From the NCBI GenBank assembly GCA_900752445.1, contig CAADVN010000198.1, positions 1-9,414 on the forward strand: a DNA stretch of 9,414 bases, given 5' to 3'. The DNA is from an uncultured Oscillospiraceae bacterium. GTDB taxonomy: Bacteria; Bacillota; Clostridia; Oscillospirales; Oscillospiraceae. The notes beneath the pieces are model-generated. The model was not told the DNA's origin. It saw nothing but the letters and a program-made list of their open reading frames with translations, and searched no databases. Positions 1-7,527 of this stretch are shown piece by piece (within the stretch, counting starts at the first letter, position 1; each line of letters begins with the position of its first letter). A program made the position numbers and the translations under genes.

Positions 1-656
1 CGCGCGCACACCCGCACCTCGTCCTCCACCGTGTGCTCCTTATACCGCCCCGCGCGCCACAGATCGCAGAGCGTCGTGTCCCGCACGATGACCGTCGGGT
101 ACACCCGCACGCCGTCCGGGCCCAGCGCCGCAAGCCGCCGCGCCGTCTCCGTGTCCGTCTCGTCCTGCGAGCCGGGCAGGCCCGTCATCATCTGCAATAT
201 GAGCCGGAAGCCCGCCGCCTTCACCTGCCGCGACGCATCCTCCACGTCCTGCGCCGTGTGGCCACGGCCCGAGAGCGCCAGCACCCTGTCGTCCATCGAC
301 TGCGCGCCCAGCTCCACCGTCTCCACGCCGTATCTGCGCAGCCGCGCGAGCACCTCGCCGTCTATGGCGTCGGGCCGCGTGGACAGGCGTATCGAACTTA
401 TCCTGCCGCTCTGAAGATAGGGCTGCGCCGCGCCGAGCAGCGCCTCCTGCTCCGCGTCCGGTATCGCCGTGAACGAGCCGCCGTAGAACGCGAGCTGGCT
501 CACGCCCTCGCCCGCCTCCTCTATGGCGCGGGTGACGTCCTCAGGACATGCGGGCGCGAGGCTCCCCGAGATGCGCCTCTGGTTGCAGAATACGCAGTCG
601 TTCGGGCAGCCCAGGTGCGGCACGAACACGGGTATTATGCTCTCCCTCGCGCTCAA
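1..656 (-). CDS. Elp3-like radical SAM protein (partial, C-terminus outside window)
   Basis: This is the N-terminal 218 codons of a radical SAM enzyme. Such enzymes bind a 4Fe-4S cluster and cleave S-adenosylmethionine to start radical chemistry; the substrate of this subgroup is not known to me. The cluster motif CX3CX2C is seen at C17, C21 and C24 (GCPNDCVFCNQ), followed by a FYGGSF motif near residue 60, which is the usual SAM-contacting glycine motif, and ELGAQS near residue 117. The start is read as TTG at 656-654. It overlaps the rnc stop codon as TTGA and has a GGAGG at 667-671, ten bases upstream. No ATG lies in a position that would keep the Cys motif and a ribosome site. The gene follows rnc directly, an order known from Clostridia, where the next gene is often smc. 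The family is commonly labelled Elp3-like; whether an acetyltransferase domain follows cannot be seen here. Confidence 0.9.
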   Translation of the reverse strand, partial: MSARESIIPVFVPHLGCPNDCVFCNQRRISGSLAPACPEDVTRAIEEAGEGVSQLAFYGGSFTAIPDAEQEALLGAAQPYLQSGRISSIRLSTRPDAIDGEVLARLRRYGVETVELGAQSMDDRVLALSGRGHTAQDVEDASRQVKAAGFRLILQMMTGLPGSQDETDTETARRLAALGPDGVRVYPTVIVRDTTLCDLWRAGRYKEHTVEDEVRVCA

Positions 657-1330
657 GGCCGCAGCGCCTCCAGCGCCGCCCTCGCGGCCGCCTGCTCGGC
701 CTCCTTCTTCGTCCGGCCCGAGCCGGAGCCTATGGGCCTGCCGTTTAAGCTCACCTGCGAGGTGAAGGTCTTGTCGTGGTCGGGGCCGGACTCGCCCAGC
801 AGCTCATAGCTCAGGCTCTGGCCGCTCTTTTTCTGCACCAGCTCCTGCAGCTCCGTCTTGCAGTCCTCGACCCGCATCACCGGGCCCGAGCCGTCCAGCG
901 CCGAGAGTATCTGCCGCTCTATGAAGGCCTTCGCCGTCTCCAGCCCGCCGTCCAGGTACATGGCCGCGATGACGGCCTCGACCGCATCCGCCAAAATGGA
1001 CGTGCGCCGCCTGCCGCCCGTGTGCTCCTCGCCCCGGCCGAGGCGCACGTACTCACCCAGGCCCAGCTCCGAGGCGGCCCTGTGCAGGCTCTCCTCGCAC
1101 ACCAGCTGCGCCCGCAGCCGCGTCATCCGGCCCTCGGGCAGCTCCGGGAAGCGCCGGTACAGCGCGTCCGCCACCACCATGCCCAGCACCGAGTCGCCCA
1201 GAAACTCCAGCCGCTCGTTGCACTCGCCCCGGCCCCGGTTCTCGTTGGCGTAGGAGCTGTGCGTCAGCGCCGTGGCCAGCAGCGCACGGTCCCGGAACAC
1301 GTGGCCCAGCTTCTTCTCAAGCGAGTCCAT
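653..1330 (-). CDS. rnc: Ribonuclease III
   Basis: The product is an endonuclease that cleaves double-stranded RNA in rRNA precursors and structured mRNAs, acting as a cytoplasmic homodimer. At 225 residues it has the standard length. The catalytic domain covers about residues 1-150 and carries the signature NERLEFLGDS, with E39, E42 and D46, and a second acidic pair D115/E118 in ADAVEAV; these match the Mg2+ ligands of the family. The double-stranded RNA-binding domain covers about residues 156-222 and ends in the usual KKEAEQAAARAAL helix. The ATG overlaps the acpP stop codon as TGATG, and I see no Shine-Dalgarno sequence close upstream, so translation probably depends on reinitiation after acpP. 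The 3' end overlaps the TTG start of the radical SAM gene. Confidence 0.97.
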   Translation of the reverse strand: MDSLEKKLGHVFRDRALLATALTHSSYANENRGRGECNERLEFLGDSVLGMVVADALYRRFPELPEGRMTRLRAQLVCEESLHRAASELGLGEYVRLGRGEEHTGGRRRTSILADAVEAVIAAMYLDGGLETAKAFIERQILSALDGSGPVMRVEDCKTELQELVQKKSGQSLSYELLGESGPDHDKTFTSQVSLNGRPIGSGSGRTKKEAEQAAARAALEALRP

Positions 1331-1566
1331 CAGTTGCCCGAGGCGCGCTCCACGTAGTCCACGAGGTCGCCGATGGTCTCGATGGACTTGAGCTCCTCCT
1401 CCGAGATCTCGCCCAGGCCGAACTCCTCCTCGATGGTCATGCTCAGCTCCACCACGTCGAGCGAGTCCGCGCTCAGGTCGTCCATGAAATTCGTATCGCG
1501 GCTGAGGCTCTCCACGTCCTCGGCGAACTGGTCGGCCACGAGCTTCAGGATCTTTTCGTAAATCAT
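1330..1566 (-). CDS. acpP: Acyl carrier protein
   Basis: This small acidic protein of 78 residues carries growing acyl chains on a phosphopantetheine arm during fatty acid synthesis. The arm attachment site is Ser35 in DLSADSLD; the family usually reads DLGADSLD, so a serine replaces the glycine three residues before the modified serine. The loop between helices 2 and 3 (FGLGEISEEEL) appears one residue longer than in common ACPs by hand alignment. A GGAGG at 1576-1580 lies nine bases before the ATG and inside the end of plsX, whose stop is four bases upstream. All six Ile codons are ATC or ATT, unlike the ATA-rich neighbours, as expected for a very highly translated gene. PlsX, encoded just before it, uses acyl-ACP as substrate. 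Confidence 0.98.
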   Translation of the reverse strand: MIYEKILKLVADQFAEDVESLSRDTNFMDDLSADSLDVVELSMTIEEEFGLGEISEEELKSIETIGDLVDYVERASGN

Positions 1567-1570
1567 CTTG

Positions 1571-2596
1571 TCATTCCTCCGTTTTCTGTGCTTCGCCCGC
1601 TGTGAGGCGCATATATTCTATATTCCTCTCTATCTCCTCGATGACGCCGGCCCGCGCGAAGGCCACCGCCTGCCTTATGGCGCTGAACACCGCCTCGTCG
1701 TTCGACGAGCCGTGCGCCTTGATGACCGGCTTCGAGATGCCCAGCAGCGCCGTGCCGCCGTCCTTGTTCACGTCCATCATGTCCTTGAGCTTCGCGAAGT
1801 CGCCCTTGAGCGCCAGCGCCGCCAGCTTGTTCTTCGTGCTGCTCAAAAACACGCCCTTGAGCTGCCCCATCAGGAACTTTATCATGCCCTCGCTGCCCTT
1901 GAGCATTATGTTCCCCGTAAAGCCGTCCGTCACCAGCACGTCCACGGCCCCGGTCAGCGCCGCGGAGCCCTCAACATTGCCGATGAAGTTTATCCTGCCC
2001 TCGTCCGAGGCCTTTTTGAGCAGCGCATACGACTGCTTTTGCAGCTCGCCGCCCTTCGTCTCCTCCGTGCCGTTATTGAGCAGGCCCACCTTCGGGTCCC
2101 GTATGCCCATTATGTTCTTCATGTAGAAGCTGCCCATGAACGCGAATTGCAGCAAATACTCCGAGGTGCACTCCACATTCGCGCCGCAGTCGATGAGCAT
2201 GACGCCCTTGCCGCCGTTCGGTATGACCGGAGCCAGCGCCGCGCGCCTGATGCCGCGTATGCGCTTGACCGTCAGCGTCGCGCCGGTCAGCAGCGCTCCC
2301 GTGCTGCCCGCCGATATCACGGCGTCGCCCTTGCCCTCCTTCAGCATCGTCAGCGCCACCGCCATCGACGAGTCCTTCTTCCGCCGGGTAGCCGTGCTAG
2401 GGTCGTCCTCCATCGTGATTATCTCGCGCGCGTCCACGATGTCGATGCCCTTCTCCTTGCCGAGATACCTCGCTATCTCCTCCCTGCGTCCCACGAGCGT
2501 CACATCCACGCCCAGCTCTTTCTTCGCCCTCACCGCGCCCAGCACGGGCGCCTGCGGGGCATTGTCGCCGCCCATGGCGTCAATTATCACTCTCAA
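1571..2596 (-). CDS. plsX: Phosphate acyltransferase PlsX
   Basis: PlsX converts acyl-ACP and phosphate to acyl-phosphate, the acyl donor used by the membrane enzyme PlsY to start phospholipid synthesis. It is a peripheral membrane enzyme. The 341-residue length is normal. Family landmarks are the N-terminal DAMGGDNAP, SAGSTGALL near residue 115, IDCGANVE, LLNNGTEETKG, and TDGFTGNIMLK in the second half. The start is TTG at 2596-2594 with a strong GGAGG at 2606-2610, nine bases upstream. The next in-frame ATG is codon 8, inside the conserved DAMGG motif, so it is excluded. The first 17 bases overlap the 3' end of trmFO, so the ribosome site lies within trmFO and the two genes are probably translationally coupled. 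acpP follows after four bases. Confidence 0.97.
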   Translation of the reverse strand: MRVIIDAMGGDNAPQAPVLGAVRAKKELGVDVTLVGRREEIARYLGKEKGIDIVDAREIITMEDDPSTATRRKKDSSMAVALTMLKEGKGDAVISAGSTGALLTGATLTVKRIRGIRRAALAPVIPNGGKGVMLIDCGANVECTSEYLLQFAFMGSFYMKNIMGIRDPKVGLLNNGTEETKGGELQKQSYALLKKASDEGRINFIGNVEGSAALTGAVDVLVTDGFTGNIMLKGSEGMIKFLMGQLKGVFLSSTKNKLAALALKGDFAKLKDMMDVNKDGGTALLGISKPVIKAHGSSNDEAVFSAIRQAVAFARAGVIEEIERNIEYMRLTAGEAQKTEE

Positions 2597-3908
2597 AGCC
2601 CAGGACCTCCCTCTCTTTAAGCATCGCCTCTATTATACCGAGCGAGCGCGCGGAAAGCTCCGCGTTCTTGTTCCGCTTGCCCTTCACCCTGTAGCCCAGG
2701 GGCGTTATTATGCCGAAATTCACGTTCATCGGCTGGGAATCGCCCACGCCCCCGCCCGACATATACCGCGCCAGCGCGCCTATGGCCGTCTCCGCCGGGA
2801 AATCGGCCGGCTCCATTCCCAGCAGCCGCGCCGCCGTCTCTATGCCCACCAGCAGGCCCGAGGCCGCCGACTCCACATAGCCCTCGACGCCCGTCATCTG
2901 CCCGGCAAAGCTCAGCCTCGGCTCCGTCCTCAGCCGGTAATACCTGTCCAGCAGCCGGGGCGAGTCCAGGTACGTGTTCCTGTGCATGACCCCGTACCTC
3001 ACGAACTCGGCCTCGCGCAGCGCCGGTATCATCGAAAACACCCGCTTCTGCTCGCCGAAGGTCAGGTGCGTCTGGAAGCCCACGAGGTTATACAGCGTGC
3101 CCTCGGCATTGTCCCGCCGCAGCTGCACCACCGCCCAGTCCTCGCGGCCCGTGTGCGGGTTTATGAGCCCCACGGGCTTCATCGGCCCGTACCGCAGCGT
3201 GTCCGCGCCCCGCCGCGCCATGACCTCCACCGGCATGCAGCCCTCGAACACCGCGCCGTCGTCAAAGCCGTGCACCGGCGCCTCCTTCGCGCTCACCAGC
3301 TCGCGCACAAAGGCCTCGTACTCCTCGCGCGTCATGGGGCAGTTTACATAATCCGCCGTGCCCTTGCCGTAGCGCGAGGCGAGGTAGGCGCTCTCCATGT
3401 CCACGCTCTCAAGCGTGACGATGGGCGCGACGGCGTCGTAGAAGTGCAAATCGAACTCGGGGCAGAGCCGCACTATGGCCTCGGCCATGGCGTCGCTCGT
3501 GAGCGGGCCCGTGGCTATGACCGTCTCGCCCTCGGGTATCTCCGTCAACTCCTGCGTCACGACCTCGACCCTCGGGCAGGCCCGGAGCTGCTCGGTTATA
3601 TACCTCGAGAAGCCTTCCCTGTCCACGGCGAGGGCGCCGCCGGCGGCGGCCCGGTTCTTATCCGCCGACTCCATGATGAGCGAGCCGAGGCGGCGCATCT
3701 CCTCCTTCAAGAGGCCCACGGCGTTTGTCAGCTCGTCGCTGCGCAGCGAGTTCGAGCATACCAGCTCCGCGAAGTTTTCCGACACGTGCGCGGGGCTGAA
3801 CTTCCCCGGCTTCATCTCGACGAGCCTGACCTCTATGCCGCGCCTTGCCAGCTGCCAGGCGCACTCGCTGCCCGCGAGGCCCGCGCCCGCGACCGTGACC
3901 CGGCTCAT
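2580..3908 (-). CDS. trmFO: Methylenetetrahydrofolate-tRNA-(uracil-5-)-methyltransferase TrmFO
   Basis: This FAD- and folate-dependent enzyme makes 5-methyluridine at position 54 of the tRNA T-loop, using methylenetetrahydrofolate instead of S-adenosylmethionine. The 442-residue protein opens with the FAD-binding GAGLAGSE motif (residues 8-15). It then has the diagnostic AELVCSNSLRSDEL block, with C51, and FEGCMPVEVMARRG, with C224; these correspond to the two key cysteines of the Bacillus enzyme. A second FAD-contacting stretch, FAGQMTGVEGYVES, lies near residue 334. The ATG overlaps the topA stop codon as ATGA and has a GGAGG at 3916-3920, seven bases upstream. The topA-trmFO order is common in Firmicutes. 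Here trmFO is followed directly by plsX rather than by the more familiar xerC/hslV/codY genes. Confidence 0.97.
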   Translation of the reverse strand: MSRVTVAGAGLAGSECAWQLARRGIEVRLVEMKPGKFSPAHVSENFAELVCSNSLRSDELTNAVGLLKEEMRRLGSLIMESADKNRAAAGGALAVDREGFSRYITEQLRACPRVEVVTQELTEIPEGETVIATGPLTSDAMAEAIVRLCPEFDLHFYDAVAPIVTLESVDMESAYLASRYGKGTADYVNCPMTREEYEAFVRELVSAKEAPVHGFDDGAVFEGCMPVEVMARRGADTLRYGPMKPVGLINPHTGREDWAVVQLRRDNAEGTLYNLVGFQTHLTFGEQKRVFSMIPALREAEFVRYGVMHRNTYLDSPRLLDRYYRLRTEPRLSFAGQMTGVEGYVESAASGLLVGIETAARLLGMEPADFPAETAIGALARYMSGGGVGDSQPMNVNFGIITPLGYRVKGKRNKNAELSARSLGIIEAMLKEREVLGFESDN

Positions 3909-6247
3909 TCGGCGGCCTCCGTCTTCTTCGACGTCTTCTTTGCCGCCGGCTTTTTGGCTGCGGTGGTCTTCTTCGCCGCCGGTTTTTTGGCGGCCGTCTT
4001 CCTGGCTGCGGGCTTTTTGGCCGGGGCCTTCTCCTGCGCCTCGTCCCCGGCGGCTTCGCCCTCTGCGGCCTCGCCCTCTGCGGCGGGCTTGCTCTCCGCC
4101 TTCTTCTTATACCCGCGCCTGTCCTCGGGCAGGAAATTCGGGCATTTTTCGTTTATGCAGAAGGGCTTGAGCTTGCCCTTGCCCGAGCGCTTGAACATGG
4201 TCTTGCCGCACTCCGGGCAGACCTCCTTCGTCGGCACGTCCCAGGTCATGAAGCCTATTATCTCCTTGCCGTCCGTACCCGTGCCTCTCCAGGGGCAGTC
4301 GCGGCCCTTCTCGCAGGCGTAATACGTATAGCCGTTGCGCGAGGTGCGCTTCAAGAGCCTGCTGCCGCAGGCGGGGCATTTGCCCGGCATCTCGACCACT
4401 ATCGGCATGGTGAAGGTGCACTCCGGGAAGCCCGGGCAGGCCAGGAAGCGCCCGAACCTGCCGGATTTATACACCAGGTTCCGCCCGCAGACCGGGCAGA
4501 CCTCCTCCGAGACCTCGTCCGGCACCTTTATCCTCTGGCCCTCCATGGCCTTCTCCGCCTCGTGCAGCTCCTTTTCAAAGCCGCCGTAGAAGTCCGCGAG
4601 GTACTCCTTCCAGCCGCGCTCGCCCTTTTCGATGTCGTCCAGGCCGTCCTCCATCCGCGCCGTGAACTTGAGGTCCACGATGTCCGGGAAGCGCTCCTCC
4701 ATGAGCCCTGTCACGACCTCGCCCAGCGCCGTCGGCCTGAGGTATTTGCCCTCCTTCACCACGTACTCGTGGCTGAGTATCGTCGTTATCGTCGGCGCGT
4801 AGGTGGACGGGCGGCCTATGCCCTTCTCCTCCATCGCCCTTATGAGCGTCGCCTCCGTATACCTCGGGGGCGGCTGGGTGAACTTCTGCTCCTTCGAGAG
4901 CTTCACCAGCGCGGCGCTGTCGCCCTCCTTCAAATCGGGCAGCGGCTTTCTCGGCGCCTCCTGCTCGTCGTCCACCGTGTCCTCGTACACCGCCGTGTAG
5001 CCCGGGAACACCAGCTCCGAGTAGTTCGCCCTGAACACCTGGCCCTCGCAGGCCGCGTCCACCACCACGTTGTCGTACACCGCGTTCGCCATCTGGCTCG
5101 CCATGAAGCGGCCCCAGATGAGCCTGTAGAGCATGTACTGCTCCTTCGACAGGTCCTTGCGCACCAGCTCCGGCGCGAGCGCCGCGTTCGTCGGGCGTAT
5201 CGCCTCGTGCGCGTCCTGGGCCCCGGCCTTGGTCTTGTACCGCCTCGGCTGCTCCGGGCAGTACGCCTCGCCGTAGTGCGACCTTATGAAGCTGCGCGCC
5301 GCCGTCACCGCCTCGTCAGACAGGCGCAGTGAGTCCGTCCTCATGTACGTTATAAGGCCCACCGTGCCCATGCCGCTCACGTCCACGCCCTCATACAGCT
5401 GCTGCGCGATGGACATCGTCCGCCTCGGCGTCATGCCCAGCCGCCGGCTCGCCTCCTGCTGGAGCGTCGAGGTTATGAAGGGCGGCGAGGGGCTGCGCTG
5501 CTTCTTGCCGCGCTTCACGCTCTGCACCCTGAAGGGCTTGCCCGTCACCGCCGCGATGACGGCGTCGGTCTCCGCCTCGCTGTGCAGCTCCGCCTTGCCC
5601 TCGGACGTGCCGTAGTACCGCGCCGTGAACTGCCCGTCCCCGGACCTCAGCACCGCGTCCAGCAGCCAGTATTCCTCGGGCACGAAATCCCGTATCTCCT
5701 GCTCCCGGTCCACGACCATCCGCGTCGCCACCGACTGCACCCTGCCGGCCGAAAGCCCGCGCCGCACCTTCTTCCACAGAAGCGGCGAGAGCTCGTAGCC
5801 TACTATCCTGTCCAGGATGCGCCGCGCCTGCTGCGCGTCCACCAGGTCCTGGTCTATCTCCCTCGGGGCGGCGATGCTCTCCGTCACCACCCGCTTCGTT
5901 ATCTCGTTGAAGGTCACCCTGTGCGCCTTGCCGTCCGGCAGCTTCAAAAGCTCCTTCAGATGCCAGGCTATCGCCTCGCCCTCGCGGTCAGGGTCGGTCG
6001 CGAGATACACGGTCTTCGCCTTCTCCGAGCGCTCGCGCAGCTCGGAGATGATCTCCTCCTTGCCCTTCACAGGTATATACTTCGGCTCAAAGCCGCCCTT
6101 GATGTCCACGCCCATCGTGCTCTTCGGCAGATCGCGCAGATGCCCCATCGAGGCCACTACCTTGTAGTCCTCGCCCAGATACTTTTCGATGGTCCTGGCC
6201 TTCGCCGGGGATTCGACTATGACCAGTTCCGTCTTTGCCTTTGCCAT
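3905..6247 (-). CDS. topA: DNA topoisomerase I with lysine-rich tail
   Basis: This type IA topoisomerase relaxes negative supercoils by transient single-strand cleavage. The 780-residue protein has an N-terminal Toprim domain (about 4-120) with E12 in VESPAKA and the metal-binding D85, D87, E89 in ATDPDREGEA. The active-site tyrosine is Y301 in LITYMRTDSLRLS. Three four-cysteine zinc fingers follow: C584/C587/C604/C610, C624/C627/C645/C651 and C677/C680/C697/C702. The last 70 residues are a disordered tail: an acidic Glu/Ala/Gly stretch, then a histone H1-like part with 14 Lys and one Arg in the final 41 residues, built on KKPAAKKT. I prefer the ATG at 6247-6245, seven bases from a GAGG-type site at 6255-6259. 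A TTG one codon upstream is only four bases from that site. dprA ends ten bases before the ATG. Confidence 0.97.
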   Translation of the reverse strand: MAKAKTELVIVESPAKARTIEKYLGEDYKVVASMGHLRDLPKSTMGVDIKGGFEPKYIPVKGKEEIISELRERSEKAKTVYLATDPDREGEAIAWHLKELLKLPDGKAHRVTFNEITKRVVTESIAAPREIDQDLVDAQQARRILDRIVGYELSPLLWKKVRRGLSAGRVQSVATRMVVDREQEIRDFVPEEYWLLDAVLRSGDGQFTARYYGTSEGKAELHSEAETDAVIAAVTGKPFRVQSVKRGKKQRSPSPPFITSTLQQEASRRLGMTPRRTMSIAQQLYEGVDVSGMGTVGLITYMRTDSLRLSDEAVTAARSFIRSHYGEAYCPEQPRRYKTKAGAQDAHEAIRPTNAALAPELVRKDLSKEQYMLYRLIWGRFMASQMANAVYDNVVVDAACEGQVFRANYSELVFPGYTAVYEDTVDDEQEAPRKPLPDLKEGDSAALVKLSKEQKFTQPPPRYTEATLIRAMEEKGIGRPSTYAPTITTILSHEYVVKEGKYLRPTALGEVVTGLMEERFPDIVDLKFTARMEDGLDDIEKGERGWKEYLADFYGGFEKELHEAEKAMEGQRIKVPDEVSEEVCPVCGRNLVYKSGRFGRFLACPGFPECTFTMPIVVEMPGKCPACGSRLLKRTSRNGYTYYACEKGRDCPWRGTGTDGKEIIGFMTWDVPTKEVCPECGKTMFKRSGKGKLKPFCINEKCPNFLPEDRRGYKKKAESKPAAEGEAAEGEAAGDEAQEKAPAKKPAARKTAAKKPAAKKTTAAKKPAAKKTSKKTEAAE

Positions 6248-6257
6248 CAATACGTCC

Positions 6258-7526
6258 TCACTTCTGAGTATTATAGATCATCCTGAATGTCTTGTCGCCG
6301 CACTTTTCGACGACGCCGTCCAGCTGGAGCATCGTCAGCTCCCTGAGTACGGTATGCACCGGCAGCGCGGTCCTTTCCACTATCTCGTCTATGTGTACCG
6401 AGGGCCCGTCTATGGCCAGGGCCACGGCCCTGCGTTCGCCCTCCAGCCCCTCGGTCAGTTTACTTAGGTCAATATAGTCCTCGCCGCCAGCCTTGTCAAC
6501 GCCTTTTTCCTTCTCCTGCGGCGTCCCGGCGGCAGCCTTGCCCCTGCGCCGGCGCTTCTCACGCGGCTTTTCCGGCGGCTGCGCGGCGGGCTCCTCCGCC
6601 GTCTCCGGCGGCAGCTCCCTCAGCCTCCGCCCCGGGTCGTGCAGCTCCGGGAACAGGTGCGCGAAGCCCGAGAGCAGGTCCCAGCCGCTCATCGCGGGCT
6701 GCGCCCGCTCCATCAGCAGCCTGTTCGTGCCCTCGGACGAGGGCGAATCTATGTTGCCCGGTACGACGAATATCTCCCGGCCCTGGCTCTCCGCCTCGCC
6801 CGCAAAGAGCAGCGCCCCGCTCTGCGCCGGGGCTTCCACCACCAGCACCGCCACCGAAAGCCCCGAGCTTATCCGGTTCCGCGCCCTGAAAAACGAGCTG
6901 TGCCGCTCCGCGCCGGGCGGATACTCGCTCACCAGAGCGCCCGCGTGCGCCACGTCCTCGTTCAGCCCGCCGCCCCAGCTGTCGTCGTCTATCGGCGTGC
7001 CCAGCACGCCTATGCAGCCGCGCCCGGACAAAAGCGCGCCCCGGGCCGCCGCCGCATCTATGCCCTGCGTCAGGCCCGAGACCACGAGCCCGCCGCAGCA
7101 GCCCAGCTCATACCCCAGCCGCCGCGCCGTCTTCAGACCGTAGGGCGACGCGCTCCGCGTGCCGACCACCGCTACAGCCGCACACTCGTCCACCGCAGGA
7201 AGCCGGCCCCGCACATACAGCACCGGCGGCGGGTCGTATATCCCCGCCAGACGCTTCGGATAGGCCGCGTCCCGCAGCGTCACGATGCCTATGCCCTTCT
7301 TCCCGCAGTCCCCGGCTATGCGCTGCGCCCTGTCAAGGCTCTTGCCGCCCAGCATCTCCAGCTCCCGGCCCGTCAGAAAGCCCAGGCCCTTCAGCTTCTC
7401 CTCAGGCGCGAAAAAGACCTCGCGCGCCCCGCCCAGCTCCCTGAGCAGTATCAGCTTCTTCCTGGGCGCGAGCCACACCAGCGAGGACAGCCACAGCCAG
7501 TATTTGAGCTCCGACAACGCCACCAC
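6258..7526 (-). CDS. dprA: DNA processing protein DprA
   Basis: DprA binds single-stranded DNA taken up by transformation and loads RecA on it; it is also widespread in bacteria not known to be competent. The 422-residue protein has an N-terminal helical region (1-75) and a Rossmann-type core with VVGTRSASPYG (120-130), SGLTQGIDAAAARGAL (150-165), SEYPPG, FRARNRISSGLS (213-224), VVEAPAQSGAL and VPGNIDSPSSEGTNRLL (255-271). The C-terminus (about 363-418) looks like the winged-helix DprA domain. The linker between them (about 300-355) is long and strongly charged, including PREKRRRRGK. The start is a GTG at 7526, one base after the upstream gene's stop. A second GTG at 7523 lies eight bases from AGGAG at 7532-7536 and is an equally good choice. 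topA follows after ten bases. Confidence 0.95.
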   Translation of the reverse strand: MVALSELKYWLWLSSLVWLAPRKKLILLRELGGAREVFFAPEEKLKGLGFLTGRELEMLGGKSLDRAQRIAGDCGKKGIGIVTLRDAAYPKRLAGIYDPPPVLYVRGRLPAVDECAAVAVVGTRSASPYGLKTARRLGYELGCCGGLVVSGLTQGIDAAAARGALLSGRGCIGVLGTPIDDDSWGGGLNEDVAHAGALVSEYPPGAERHSSFFRARNRISSGLSVAVLVVEAPAQSGALLFAGEAESQGREIFVVPGNIDSPSSEGTNRLLMERAQPAMSGWDLLSGFAHLFPELHDPGRRLRELPPETAEEPAAQPPEKPREKRRRRGKAAAGTPQEKEKGVDKAGGEDYIDLSKLTEGLEGERRAVALAIDGPSVHIDEIVERTALPVHTVLRELTMLQLDGVVEKCGDKTFRMIYNTQK

Positions 7527-7527
7527 C

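Noticed and set aside
33..809. Plus-strand open frame of 258 codons opposite the radical SAM gene and rnc
   Set aside because: The minus strand here carries the CX3CX2C radical SAM motif and the RNase III dsRBD; the plus frame is low-complexity Arg/Ala/Leu without known motifs.
2136..4322. Very long plus-strand open frame of 728 codons opposite plsX, trmFO and topA
   Set aside because: It is antisense to three genes with clear catalytic motifs, is rich in Arg, His, Leu and Ala as expected for shadows of GC-rich coding DNA, and shows no recognisable domain.
6248..6250. TTG as the start codon of topA
   Set aside because: It is only four bases from the GAGG site and is directly followed by an ATG at a better seven-base distance.
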